This document shows positions 36,938 through 49,245 of a stretch of DNA of 60,000 bases, in pieces. Position 1 is the stretch's first letter, and each line of letters opens with the position of its first letter. Source of the DNA: Nymphaea colorata (lineage: Eukaryota; Streptophyta; Magnoliopsida; Nymphaeales; Nymphaeaceae); NCBI RefSeq assembly GCF_008831285.2, contig NC_045143.1, positions 7,141,503 to 7,201,502 on the forward strand, in the 5' to 3' direction. The position numbers and the translations under genes are program-made. The notes below the pieces were generated by a model. It ran no database searches. It was not told the DNA's origin and saw nothing but the letters and a program-made list of their open reading frames with translations.

Positions 36938-38050
36938 ATGGCAGACAGCTCTCAGTCACAAGGAGTAGGGGATTGGCCTCAGCAACAGTTGCAAGACAGT
37001 GTCAATCCTGCACTCAAAATCACCACCAAGTCCTTAAATGGGTTCAATTATATTACCTGGGCAAAATCTGCTAAACTTTTCCTAAGCAAAAAGTCTAAAC
37101 TAGGTCACGTCACCGGCAGCAAGCCAAAGCCTGCTGAGAATGATCCAAAATTTGCTGAATGGGAATCAAATGACCACACTGTCATGTCATGGCTCTTGAA
37201 TTCCATGGAGAAAAAAATGGCTCGTGGATTCTATTTTCTTGAAACTGCCAAAGATGTGTGGGAGGCAACTCGTGATCTCTACAGCCAGCAATACAATGTC
37301 ACTCGATGATTTCAATTAGCACAAGAAATCAGCATGCTCAAACAAGGAGATATGACCTTCACAGAATATCTTGGACAACTTCCCCTCTTATGGGATAAAT
37401 GGGAATCCTATACCCTGTAGCGACTAACGTTGTAACTCTCTAGAAAAATCGAGAGGAAGAAAAAAATTTTCAAATGTGGCTGGACTGAAACCCGAATATG
37501 AATCACTGTGCAGTCAAGTTCTCATGTCACTGGAAGTTCCTAAACTCAGCACTGCTTGCTCTATCATTATGCGTGAGGAAACTTGGTGTCAAATCATGAA
37601 TCCTTTCAATCGAACTGAGGAGGTTAATGACTCCCAAGCAGCGAGGGTCTCCAAACAAAAGGACGTGAGTATGTCTTCTGGTTCTGGTTTGTCATCTCAT
37701 GTAAATTCCAAAGGAAAAAAGAAACTGTTTTGTACCTATTGCAAGAAAGAAAATCACACCAGAGAGAAATGTTGGAAGCTAAACAGAAAATCGAATGATG
37801 AAGGATGACACAAGGCTGCTCATGCTTTTCATAATGATCAAAAAGATACTTCGGTGACCATGGAAAAGCTGACCCAACTTTTACAGAATTTTGTCAAACA
37901 AAATTCAGCTATCCTGGCCACTAACGAAAGTGGCGATGATGCAGGTACGTGCAGTTTTTTCTCTTGTTTAGACGAGCATACTTGGATAATAGATTCTGGT
38001 GCATCAGACAATATGGCTGGTTCCAAAAATATTTTAGCCAACATTGAAGG
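36938..38050 (+). pseudogene. Copia 2 gag and start of protease
   Basis: Gag begins MADSSQSQGVGDW at 36938 with the usual NYITWAKSAKLFL segment and is stopped at 37307-37309. It continues out of frame and with further stops (near 37420) to a CCHC knuckle (CTYCKKENHTREKC, near 37732-37773). After a stop at 37806-37808 comes the protease start WIIDSGASDNM (near 37984). The frame is cut at 38050 by the gypsy insertion. Confidence 0.82.
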
Positions 38051-38461
38051 TGTTCCCCTGCGTCTAGAGTCTGTACAGTCCTTTGCTTTTGCTTTGCTTA
38101 TGTTGAGTCTTGGTGTAAGCTAGTTTGTTCACCTATGTCGGAGTACCCTCCCAAAACGGCTCCCTAAGTGTGATATTGGGATTCCTTGTTTTGGATGGTC
38201 GGCATCGGGAATTCTGTAAGTGGCTTCAGCCATCCTTGTAAGTAAAGTGTAATAGCTTACTTGTTTTCCCTCGTGATGTACTCTTCTCTCTGAAGTGAAA
38301 TATATTGCGAGTTTTCTTTCCACACTCTTTGTGCAAATTTGTGTCCTTTGTTTTCGAGAAAGCGTTCAAGTGATCTGCGCCCACTTGAATGAGGCGAAGG
38401 CTTGCGGCTTACTGGCGAGAGTTTGCCGTGCCGCACGGTCCGGAGTTGTCGGCCCGTGACA
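38051..38461 (+). repeat. Gypsy 5' LTR (411 bp)
   Basis: Ends CCCGTGACA; the likely primer site TGGTATCAGAAC follows at 38464 after a 2-base spacer. It lacks 9 bp present in the 3' LTR near 43172. Confidence 0.9.
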
Positions 38462-38557
38462 ACTGGTATCAGAACTTAGGCTTTGTTCAAACTGGGGAAG
38501 CGATCGAAAAGTCGGTGTAGAGCGTCACGCCGACTTGTTGCTGTTGAGGAGAACGCC

Positions 38558-40224
38558 ATGACATCACAATACAATCTGCGAGGTGCCAAAGGCAAGGAGC
38601 TGGCCCGCCCAGAGGAGGCGAACCCGGCCCATGACCAGGAAAACCTGGAAGAGACGGTGAATAGGTTGGTCGCAGATGTGGCCACCCATGAAGAAGCCCT
38701 CGGCTTTGCTGCCGAGACCTTTGAGGGATTCAAGGAGGAGATGAAGTTGATGCGGGAACAGATGGCCGAGTCTGTGGCCATGAACAGATCGCTCTCCGAC
38801 TTGGTGAAGATCCTACAGGACGAAGTTGCTGGACTTCAGGCTTCGAATCAGAGATTGCTACGCACGAACTCAGCTAGTAGTAGCCAAGAGAGGACCAGTA
38901 GGGTTGACGTCCAACGTCCGCGAAGTACAGTGGTAGCCGGGATGCGAGGGCGATCGACAACTTTCAGTTCCAAGTTGAATACTACCTGGATCTGCAGAAC
39001 GTCGTAGAAGAAGATCTGAAGATCAAGACCGCAGCAATGTTGTTAGAGGGGGATGCTGTGGCTTGGTGGAGGCGGAAAATGCTGGACCTTGAGAATGGTG
39101 ATTGCACAATTACTACCTTCGACGACTTCCGCAAACAGTTGAAGGGGTACTTTATGTCTGTCGATGCCGAAAGACATGCTTATAGGTTGGTTGCAAACCT
39201 AAAGCAAACTGGCGCCTTGAGGGATTACATCCGGGCTTATCAGAATGTCATGTTGGATGTGCTTATGATGCCAGAAAAAGACAAACTTCACTGGTTCATC
39301 ATAGGGCTCCAATCTTGGGCCCAAACCGACGTGGAGAGATCGAACCCAGAGACCTTGGAGCAAGCATATGTGGCAGCCTTGCGCTTGGCAGATACCCAAC
39401 GCAAAAGCTACACTGATACCTTCAAGGCTGCGAAGAAGTCCGACCACGGCGGTAAGAGAGATGACCGGCGAGACCACAACAAAAATGAATCGGTGTTCCA
39501 GAAGCCAACCGAGAGAAAAACCTTCTTTCGCAAGGATTACACTGGGCCACCAAGGGAAGTAACTTGCTGGGTCTGCGGAGGTAAGCACCAAGCGCGCGTC
39601 TGTTCGAAGAGGGTGAGACCTACCGGGCAGGCCAATGCCGTAAGGGCCACTGAAGACGAGACCGAGGAAGGGCAGACACGAATGGGTGCCGCTCAGACGA
39701 TCAATGCTGTGCAAAGCCGCGCAGCGTCTAGCAGTTTGGTAAATAAGGAACTAATGTACCTAGACGTCACTCTGAATGGAACGTCTATTGTTGCGATGGT
39801 AGACTCCGGAGCTACACATAACTTCGTCTCGAAAGAGGAGGCGGAGCGAGTGGGATTGAAGCCTGTGCCGCAGCAGAGGACCCTTAAAACGGTGAACTCT
39901 GAAGCCAGGCCCATCCTGAGAGAAGCGAAGGGTGTAACAGTTCAGATTCAAGGCTGGACGGGAGTCACCAACTTCTCCGTAGTACCTCTGGACGACTTCA
40001 AGGTGATTTTGGGGATGGAGTTTCTTCGAGGCCAAAATGCAATGATGTTGCCAAAAACCAACACATTGACGTTGATGGGTGCGGATCAGTCCCACACAGT
40101 GCACTGCCACTCTCTCAGATACAAGTCTCAGCCGATGTTGTCGGCCATGCAACTGAAGAAAGGCGTGCGTCATGGGGAACAAACATTCCTCGTGGCCGTA
40201 CGTCTAGAAGAAGATGACCCTTAG
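38558..40224 (+). pseudogene. Gypsy gag and protease
   Basis: Starts at MTSQYNLRGAKG (38558); an earlier in-frame ATG at 38483 is less likely. An N-terminal coiled-coil-like region (about 38640-38870) is followed by a frameshift near 38920, after which the capsid region continues in another frame (DARAIDNFQF near 38941, then LLEGDAVAWWRRK near 39040). The knuckle CWVCGGKHQARVC (near 39565) has the short CX2CX3HX4C spacing. The protease has VDSGATHNF (near 39800). An in-frame TAG at 40222-40224 separates it from RT. Confidence 0.88.
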
Positions 40225-41694
40225 CCGAGTGTCATTCCGCCGGGACTAGCCCCGGTCCTCAAGCAGTTCGAGGGAGTGATGCCCCCCGAGCTGCCCAAGC
40301 GCCTACCCCCAAGGCGTGAAGTTGATCATGAAATTGACTTGGTTCCCGGAGCCAAGCCACCAGCTATGGTCCCCTACAGAATGGGACCAGCCGAATTGAA
40401 GGAGCTGCGAAGGCAGCTTGATGACATGCTTGAGTCAGGGATCATCCGCCCCTCTAAGGCACCATTCAGAGCTCCTGTATTGTTCCAAACGAAACACGAT
40501 GGCTCTAAGCGACTCTGTGTGGATTACCGTGCCTTGAACAAGGTGACGGTGAAGAACAAGTATCCTTTGCCCCTCATTGCAGACTTGTTCGATCAATTGG
40601 GGAAGGCGAGGATCTTCTCTAAGTTGGACCTTCATTCCGGCTACTGGCAGGTCAGGATTGTGGAAGGTGATGAACCAAAGACCACTTGCGTCACCCGCTA
40701 TGGAGCATATGAGTTCCTAGTCATGCCATTCGGATTGACGAATGCCCCTGCAACTTTCTCGACTCTAATGAACAAAATATTCTACCCCTACCTTGACAAG
40801 TTTGTGGTGGTCTACCTTGATGACATTGTGGTCTTTATCAGCGATCTTGAGGAGCACGTCAGTCACTTGAAGACGGTGTTCCAAGTACTTAAAGAAAATG
40901 ATCTCTTCGTGAAGAAGGAGAAGTGTCTCTTTGGACAGCGGGAGATCAGTTTCCTCGGCCACATTGTAGGGAATGGCCAGCTGCGAATGGATCCGGAGAA
41001 AGTGAAGGCTGTTCAAGAATGGAAGCCACCCTCAAATGTGCCTGAATTGCGGTCCTTTCTTGGGTTAGCTAATTACTATCGACGGTTCATCACGGGGTAC
41101 TCATTGATAGCGGCGCCCCTCACTGACCTACTTAAGAAGAATAGATTCTGGATTTGGACTCAGTCCGCCCAGGATGCCTTTGAAGGCCTGAAGCGTGCCC
41201 TTGTACAAGAGCCCGTCCTCAGGTTGCCAGATCACTCCAAGCCCTTTGAAGTACACACAGACGCCTCAGATTTTGCCATTGGTGGGGTATTGATGCAGGA
41301 CGGTCATCCAATTGCCTATGAGAGTCGGAAGTTGAAGGACCCTGAAAAGCGGTACACGGTGCATGAACGGGAGATGACCGCCATTGTGCATTGCTTGCGC
41401 ATATGGAGGCACTACCTACTGGGGGCAGAGTTCGTTGTTAAGACGGACAATGTGGCCACGAGTTACTTCAAGACTCAAAAGAAGCTAACTCCCAAGCAGG
41501 CTCGTTGGCAGGAATTCTTGGCAGAGTTTGATTTCGCTCTGGAGTACAAGGTTGGGAAGACCAACGTGGTAGCGGATGCGTTGAGTAGAAAGGTAGAACT
41601 TGCAGCCTATCGGGCGGGGACCTCCGAAGCACAGTTGGAGGGCGCGCTCCTCGAGCGGGTTCGTGAAGGGATGCGGCAAGACTCAGCGGCCTAA
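40225..41694 (+). pseudogene. Gypsy reverse transcriptase and RNase H
   Basis: Long open frame in the same frame as the protease, after the TAG stop. RT landmarks: LCVDYRALN (near 40515), [12 protein letters not shown] (near 40620) and the catalytic YLDDIVV (near 40813). RNase [12 protein letters not shown] (near 41255) and TDNVAT (near 41443). It ends at an in-frame TAA (41692-41694) before the integrase. The core catalytic residues look intact; the stops are the only damage seen in this part. Confidence 0.9.
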
Positions 41695-43116
41695 CACTTG
41701 GTTGCCTTGGCTGAAGCGGGGAAGACTCGGAGATTCTGGCTGCGAGATGGATTGCTCCTCACCAAGGGCGGACGAGTTTTCGTGCCGAAGTGGGGCAATC
41801 TCCGAAGGGAGCTAACAAAGGAGTGCCATGATACGCTTTGGGCTGGCCATCCAGGCCAGGAGCGGACTCTGGCCCTTCTTGAACGTGGCTACTATTGGCC
41901 TCAGATGCGTGATGATGTGGAGGCGTATGTAAAGACTTGCCTCATCTGCCAGCAGGACAAAGGGACTAATCAGAAGCCTGCCGGCCTGCTCGAACCTCTT
42001 CCTATTCGAGAACGTCCGTGGGAAAGCATCTCCATGGAATTCATTGTGAGTTTACCTCGAGTTGATGGCTACAGCTCTATCTTTGTTGTTGTGGACAGGT
42101 TTTCTAAGTATGCCACGTTCATCCCAACTACAAAGGAGAGTCCAGCGGAGAAGACGGCGGAGATGTTTGTGAAGAACATTGTTAAGTACTGGGGTGTGCC
42201 GAAGAGTATTGTGAGTGATCGCAATGCTCGCTTCACGGACAAGTTTTGGCGTGAAGTGTTTCGGTTGCTAGGCTCAGACTTGCTGTTTTCCACAAGCTTC
42301 CACCCTCAGACTGATGGCCAGACGGAACGCATCAATGCTTTGTTGGAACAGTACCTGCGTCACTTTGTCAGCACCAACCAGAAGAACTGGGTAAAGCTGC
42401 TCGATGTGGCCCAATTCTGTTACAACTTGCAGAAGAGCGAGTCTTCAGGCCACAGCCCCTTCGAAGTAGCCACCGGGCAGCAGCCGTTGATGCCTCACAC
42501 AGTTGCGGCCCAAGAGAAGGGAAGACCCAGCTTTGCCTACCAGTTTGTCATAGACTGGCAGGAACAGACGGAGATTGCTAAGGCGTTCTTGCACAAGGCC
42601 GCCAAGAAGATGAAGAAGTGGGTTGACAAGAATCGGAGACCTGCCGAGTTTCGAGTGGGAGACCAAGTTCTTGTCAAGCTTTACCCAGACCGTTCGGGCA
42701 TCTTCCGTGGGCGACACCGAGCGTTGATCAGAAAGTCCGAAGGGCCATTCACTGTGGTCAAAAGAATTGGGAAGTTGGCATACAAATTAGATCTGCCGCC
42801 AGACTTCAAGGTGCATTCAGTGTTTCATGTCTGCAACCTCAAGCCCTTCTATGCCGATACTGAAGACCCGGAGAGAAGCCAGCCCCGGAGAGAACCAATT
42901 TTGCAACGCGCTCCATCTACCCGGCGTGCCAGTGACCGTCAGTTGGACCAAATCCTTCGACACAAAGTGAACTATCTTGGTGAACCGAAGCGATACTTGG
43001 TCAAGTGGGTAGATGATGATCAGCCAACATGGGAGTATGCCTTCCGCTTCAAGCGAAGTCATCCAGAAGAAGTCCAGACCTACCATGAAGCTGTTAGCGC
43101 CGAGGCCGGCGCTTGA
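41695..43116 (+). pseudogene. Gypsy integrase with C-terminal chromodomain
   Basis: Continues in frame after the TAA. Integrase zinc-binding HHCC region at about 41825-41960 (GHPGQERTL, CLICQQ). Catalytic core: the first acidic position is Glu in SMEFI (near 42030) where Asp is standard; the second is in IVSDRN (near 42210) and the third in DGQTERIN (near 42313). A chromodomain (LVKWVDDDQPTWEY, about 42940-43090) ends the protein; in this family it guides insertion to particular chromatin. Within chromoviruses the clade is not certain. Confidence 0.9.
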
Positions 43117-43132
43117 TTTGAAGGGGGGAGCC

Positions 43133-43552
43133 TGTTCCCCTGCGTCTAGAGTCTGTACAGTCCTTTACTTTTGCTGTATTTGCTTTGCTTATGTTGAGTC
43201 TTGGTGTAAGCTAGTTTGTTCACCTATGTCGGAGTACCCTCCCAAAACGGCTCCCTAAGTGTGATATTGGGATTCCTTGTTTTGGATGGTCGGCATCGGG
43301 AATTCTGTAAGCGGCTTCGGCCATCCTTGTAAGTAAAGTGTAATAGCTTACTTGCTTTCCCTCGTGATGTACTCTTCTCTCTGAAGTGAAATATATTGCG
43401 AGTTTTCTTTTCACACTCTTTGTGCAAATTTGTGTCCTTTGTTTTCGAGAAAGCGTTCAAGTGATCTGCGCCCACTTGAATGAGGCGAAGGCTTGCGGCT
43501 TACTGGCGAGAGTTTGCCGTGCCGCATGGTCTGGAGTTGTCGGCCCGTGACA
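43133..43552 (+). repeat. Gypsy 3' LTR (420 bp)
   Basis: Preceded by the polypurine tract GAAGGGGGGAGCC; ends GTGACA and is followed by the duplication GAAGG. Confidence 0.9.
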
Positions 43553-43557
43553 GAAGG

Positions 43558-46500
43558 TGTCTCTTATATAAAACCTGCACTATAGCTAATGGGGGCAATG
43601 TTAGCATCACAGGAAAGGGAGTTGAACAATTTTTTGAGAAGAAGGGTTCTATTGATGTTTTATATATGCCTGATTTGGCTTCCAATCCTATGTTTGCCAG
43701 CAAGATAACAAAGAATTACAATTGTGATGTGATTTTCTCGCCCTCAAAGGTTTTGTTTCAGGATTGGATCACCGGGAAGACGATTGATGAAGGGGACGAA
43801 TTTCGCGATCTCTATTACTTGAATTGCAGAAATAAGGCACTTGCGGCCACTACAAACAAGACTAAATGAGAAAAATGGCATTTGAGGTTGGGGCATCCAT
43901 CAAATTATGTTTTAAATTCCTTGAAGCCTGGAATATTTTTTTATTGCAATACTTGTGAGGTGTGCCGGTATGCCAAGTTAACCCAGCCACCATTTTCTTC
44001 CTCTGAAAGTACTACTAAGTCAGCTTTTGAGATTGTTCACTCAAACGTTTGGGGACCAGCCCCTCTTGATTCATATAATGGTTTTAAGTACTACTTATCT
44101 TTCATTGATTATTATTCTTGTGTCGGTTAGATATATTTCTTAAAAACCAAGGACAAGGTGTTTTCTAAATTCCAAATATTTTACAACATGGTAGTCACTC
44201 AGTTTGGGACAAAAATTGAAACCTTACGGATGGACAATGGGACTGAATATATAAACAAGAATTTTGAGTCCTTTGTCAACGAGGTTGGTATACACCACCA
44301 GACTACATGTAGAGAAACACCTCAACAAAACGAAATTTTGAAAAAAGAAATAGGCATTTACTTGAAGTGACCTGTGCGTTGCTTTTCCAAAACAATGTTC
44401 CGTAATGTTTTTTGGAGTGAAGTAATTTCAGCAGCCAACTATATTATAAACAAGTAACCAAGACACTACCTTGAAAATAGATCCCCTATTGAAGTTCGTA
44501 AAGGAATGAAACACACTATTGAACATCTTAGAAAGTTTGGGTGCATTGTATATGTTTGGAAATCTTCCAAACATCGAAACAAGTTATAGCCTCATGTCAT
44601 AAAATGTGTGTTTTTCGGATATTCCCCTACCAAGAAAGGGTATAGATGCTTTGATATGGTTTCAAGAAAAATGTATTTTTTTGAAAATCGTCCTCAAGGG
44701 GAGACACAAGTTCATCCTCAAAGGGAGAAAATAAACTCAAAATTTCAGTCTCTCCCTCTTCCTAATGTTTTTACTATGGCTGACGTTGAGAATGGTAAAG
44801 TTTCTACCCAAGTCCAAAATAATGAAGATACCACTCCTATCATTGAAAGAGTTGATAGTGACTCACGACAAATCGTTGCAACTGAAACACAGCCAAAAAA
44901 CACCATGCGGCGATCGGAAAGGATTCACCAACATCATTCATGGCAAGCTACTGCAGCTGAGACAAAGCAAGAGAACATTCTTCGGCGCTCAGAAAGGCTT
45001 TGTTAACAGCCCGAACGATACAAAGATTTTGCTATGAGCAGTGCAGTTAAAACTGATAAAAGCCTGCATTGATTATGGTGCTTTCTCTCAAACTCAGACA
45101 ACCATTTTATGCAGTTAAACAAAATTTCTAAACCAGGAACATTTGAATAGGCTGTTCAAGATCCCTGTTGGAAAAAAGCCATAAGGAACGAATTAGATGC
45201 TCTAACAAAAAATGAGACATGGGAACTCATCCATCTTCCTCTAGGTAAAAAACCCGTCAGTTGTAAATGGGTATTTAAACTGAAATTTCGTAATGATGGA
45301 ACTCTTGACAGACATAAAGTTCATTTTGTTGCTCGAGGTTTCTCTCAAACAGAAGGGATTGACTATACATAAACCTTTGCCCCAGTGGCAAAGATGACAA
45401 CTCTTCGTACCCTAATATCTATTGCTTGCAATTGTGAGTGGAATTTATTTCAGCTTGACGTAAAAAACACTTTCCTTCAGGGTGATTCACAAGAAGAAGT
45501 CTACATGAAAATTCCTCAAGGCCTCAATTATGAAAACCAGAAAAATCTTGTTTGCAAATTGTAGAAGTCTATCTATGGACTCAAACTATTCCCGCGAGCT
45601 TGGTACTCAAAGCTCAATTCTGCCTTGATCGAATTTCGGTACAAATGCGGTGTTTCAGACAACTCATTATTCATTCATCATTACCAAAATAAAACTATTT
45701 TGGTCCTTGTTTATGTGGATGATATTGTCATCATAGGCGATTCCAAGAGTACAGTTGAGAAGACCAAATGATATCTTTATCAAAAGCTCGAGATAAAAGA
45801 TCTAGGAAGATTGAAATACTTCCTAGGAATAGAGGTAAGTCACTCTAAGAAAGGTATATATTTATCCCAACGAAAATATGCTCTTGATCTATTGAAGGAA
45901 ACAGAGAAACTTGGAGCGAAGCCAGCAGTCACACCAATAGAGGTAAATCACAAACTTGACAAGAAAGATGTGAAGAATCAATACAAAATGCAAAACAGTA
46001 TCAACATATTGTTGGAAAAGTGATATATTTGACTTGTTACAAGGCCTGACATTACCTATGCAGTTAGTGAAGTAAGCAAATATATGCATGTCCCCCAACG
46101 AGTTCATTTTTCTGCTATTGATCGAATTTTAAGGTACTTAAAAGAAGCTCCAGGACGTAGTATTTGGATGAAGCGAATTGAAAATATCGATATAGAAGGT
46201 TTCTCAGATGTAGACTAGGCTGAAAGTGTGTCAACAGAAAGTCAACTACAGGGTTTTTTATTATGGTTGGGGGCAATTTGGTCTCATGAAAAAGTAAAAA
46301 ACAGAAAGTGATTTCAAGATCCAGCGCCGAGGCTGAATATAGAGCAATGGCAAACACTACATGTGAACTCATTTGGCTCAAAGCGTTGCTAAAGGAAATA
46401 AGCTTTGAACAATCTCGTCTTTTGAAGTTGTATTGTGGTAATTAAGCTGCAATACATGTAGCCGCAAACTCAGTTTTTCATGAAATGACAAAACATATTG

Positions 46501-46676
46501 AAACTGATTGTCACTTTATACGCGACAAGGTTCAAAACAAAGAAATCATCACTCCTTTTGTCAGAAATGAGGAACAATATGCCGATATCTTCACCAAAGC
46601 AGTTACGAGAGAAAAACTTAGAAGCACTATGATGAAGTTGGGAGTCGTTAACATACACTCCCAACTTGAGGGAGAG
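43558..46676 (+). pseudogene. Copia 2 pol, remainder after the gypsy insertion
   Basis: Resumes the protease at 43558, then integrase (LRLGHPSNY near 43886, CEVCRYAK near 43957, VWGPAP near 44048, MDNGTEY near 44231), RT (WVFKLKF-like near 45270, YVDDIVIIG near 45712, FLGIEVSH near 45820) and RNase H ending in QYADIFTKA (near 46579). Stops at 43867-43869, 44128-44130, 44368-44370, 45370 and others make it non-functional. Confidence 0.85.
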
Positions 46677-46973
46677 TGCTGAAACGGATCTTCAGGAGGC
46701 TCGTTATGGCAATGCTATTCATGGTATTTCCATGATGAGTTGGATAGTGTTACCTATATTGAAAGTTGCCCACCATGGATTGCCGTTAATTTTTCTTTCC
46801 ATGATTTCTTGCCTTGTAACTATTGTATTCACTCACGTTAAATAGTGATTGCAAAGTGAAACAACAAAGAAGAGAAATATACAATGTGAGCTCTCCCTTG
46901 CTTCCCGTGGATGTAGGCATACAAGTGGAACCATGTATATCCTGTGCTTTCTCATTCTTCTCTCTAATCTTTA
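46677..46973 (+). repeat. Copia 2 3' LTR (297 bp)
   Basis: Preceded by the polypurine tract TTGAGGGAGAG; begins TGCTGAAACGG and ends before the duplication AAACT at 46974. Confidence 0.85.
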
Positions 46974-46978
46974 AAACT

Positions 46979-48600
46979 AGTACTAGAATGAGGCGTTAAT
47001 TCCTTCTCCTGTTCATATTGGAATAGTATGATGAATATATTTCTTCACCTCTTCGCCAATAAATAAAAATTCTCTCAAAGAATGGGGGGATATATGAAAT
47101 AGAAATCACCATTGGATATGACTTGCTCAGATCTTACTACTGCATAATCAGAAACCATACGCCCTTTTCTCGCCAGGGGATCCGACCGGTTGAAGCACTA
47201 AAAGAAATGGAGCGGGAAATGTGGCAGCATAGGAACCACGGTACCAGCAGCTCGTGTTTTTTTTTTAGGAAAAGGAGGAAGAATCATAACAAAGTTGCGC
47301 TATTTTTATTTACACGATTTATTCTTCTGTTTGTTTTCTGTTTCAAGTGTGCATTCTTGAAATTTTTTTAATAACGGTGATTCTGTGCTCGTTGGTTAAT
47401 TGATCACTAAAAGTTAATCTTGAGTGACGTTCCTGAAGTGAGGGTCCGAAGGAAATGAATTAGGGCAGATTACAAGGTTTAGTTTATTGCCAATGAAGGC
47501 ATGAATCGCAATACAAGTCTCTTACTTGGACTCCAGACAGATTAGATACAAAAGAATTGTATCTTTTGTACTAAAAATTTGTATTGCCAATATTTGGAAT
47601 AATCAACATGATAAATTATACTAAAAAATGAGAAATTTCTTGATGACACAAAAAAAGGTTGGTAATTGTCAGTTTACTGACACAAAGAAACTAGGTTCGA
47701 ACATCGGGCCGGGCCGAAGATATTGAAACTTTCATTCCGTATCTTTGGCAGAGACGGTAAACATACTGCAGGTGATCAGAAGAGAAGGCGACCATATTTC
47801 TGCAAACTTTGTTTGATCATGAGAGTAAGTCACTTTCGCCCAGCCAAGATTGGTTGAATCCTGCAGATGAATGCCAATATTTTGAAAATCAGTTTTTAAT
47901 ATATAATAGTACGTGTGGTTCAGATCCTGTTATTGTATATTTAAAGTTCAAATTCAATGTGATAAAAGTTGGATTCAATTTCAAATTTAAAATCCAAATT
48001 AGCATGTATATGTTATGGACTTTTCTTCTTCGCATTCAAAAGTTGGACATCTGAGAAATGGGGATATAGTAAATGATACATTTAATTCAAATCCATTCCA
48101 ATTCGTGGATTCAGAAAGGTTACAAATCATGGAAACGGGTCATCACATGTAGAAAACGTAGTGGGAAGCATTTCTTACTGAAATTTGTATAAACTGAACA
48201 AGCCTTAATTTTGCCTTGAGAAAGAGGGAATCTCTGAGGTTCACCAACAACAGGCTTGCCAATTTGGATAGTGATCAGAGAAGCAGAAGAATTGAACGAA
48301 GCATTATTATCTTTCGTGTATCAAGAGATGCATGATTGATGATTGACAGCTGCATTAGACTTTCTTTGGCGATTTATGCAGGCGATAACTCCACACTCTC
48401 AACCGCTCAATTGGTTTTATGAATTGTATTATAGTTTGACTGAGTAGGCGTTGGTTCATATTTCATAGTCTGAAATTATAAAATCTCACATATTAGAAAG
48501 CCCTATTGCCAGGACCTGATCATTAAAAAGTTATGCAAAAGGCTGATGACAGAATAAAAATTTGAAAGGCTTGCAAATACCCTTAAATGAAGCAAGTGCT
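46979..48600. other. Intergenic, nothing recognised
   Basis: No gene, RNA or bounded element is seen. A weak resemblance of 47265-47350 to 20825-20940 suggests old shared sequence but is not strong enough to call. Confidence 0.4.
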
Positions 48601-48668
48601 ATGGGCGTTTGATAGTCTCTAGTAAGATATCTGATGTGATTTAAAATTTTTTAGAATTTCAGATCTGT

Positions 48669-48709
48669 AGGTTTAAGGTCAGACCTCCCTTCCATCTGAC
48701 CTTAAACCT
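48669..48709. repeat. Perfect 15-bp inverted repeat (hairpin)
   Basis: AGGTTTAAGGTCAGA (48669-48683) and its exact reverse complement (48695-48709) are separated by 11 bases. It could extrude as a cruciform or form an RNA hairpin; it is not followed by a T run, and no gene lies beside it. Confidence 0.85.
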
Positions 48710-49139
48710 GAGGTTTTGACTCTGAGTTGAGGATCTCAAATCCTTTTTCTCACATGATGGTCAAATCCGGAGTTTGTGCATATTATGGCTTTCGCATAAA
48801 AGGGGACCCTGAATCAACCTCAAATCTGAGATTTAAGACTATTAACCACACTCTGAAAGAAACTGATGTACTTTCCTCTTTCTCTTTATTTCTCTTTCTC
48901 CTCCTTTAGGGCCCGTTTGACGGGCAGGAAATCTCCTTTTCAATTTAATATCCACCATTTAATCTGCTTAGATCAGCAGCACAAACTATTCTTATCAAGT
49001 CTCGTACATGAAGGTCTAGTGGAAGAAGAGGGATACACCAAACCGGCCGAAGCCCCTCCTCATTTTTGCTTGTCCGAAGGGTCCAAGTCTGTTTCAGGAC
49101 GTAGGTGGAGGGTGATATACCTGTCAACTTGAGTGTTGT

Positions 49140-49245
49140 AAATCTACTGTTTGCCTTTTAGAGGAGTAGCCCTTGCAGCAATACAACTGGACTTTTACTA
49201 CTCCATCGTTCCGACCAGCTATGCTACGCCACTCGGGAAAAGTAT
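49140..49245 (-). mobile_element. SINE-like fragment on the minus strand
   Basis: Read on the minus strand, GTGGCGTAGCATAGCTGG contains an exact box A match (TAGCATAGCTGG), followed about 40 bases on by a poor box B and then CAAGGGCTACTCC. It is decayed and has no visible target-site duplication. Confidence 0.4.

Larger units (their letters stand above)
38051..43552 (+). mobile_element. Ty3/gypsy chromovirus, full length, nested in copia 2 (5502 bp)
   Basis: LTRs begin TGTTCCCC and end GTGACA, and the element is flanked by the duplication GAAGG (38046-38050 and 43553-43557). It interrupts the copia 2 protease; copia coding resumes at 43558. The domain order gag, protease, RT, RNase H, integrase, chromodomain is gypsy/chromovirus type. 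The LTRs differ by about eight substitutions and one 9-bp indel, so it is much younger than its host. Higher GC than its neighbours. Confidence 0.93.
36594..46973 (+). mobile_element. Ty1/copia element 2, split by a gypsy element
   Basis: Flanked by the 5-bp duplication AAACT (36589-36593 and 46974-46978). Without the nested gypsy and its duplication the element is about 4.87 kb, the normal copia size. The LTRs (290 and 297 bp) differ at roughly 9 percent of positions by eye, so this is an old insertion; the terminal CA is no longer present. It lies directly next to copy D of the GDSL segment. Confidence 0.88.

Noticed and set aside
47650-47730. GGTTCGAACATCGGGCC as part of a tRNA or SINE
   Set aside because: Only a box B-like word is present; no box A or cloverleaf could be found at the right distance.
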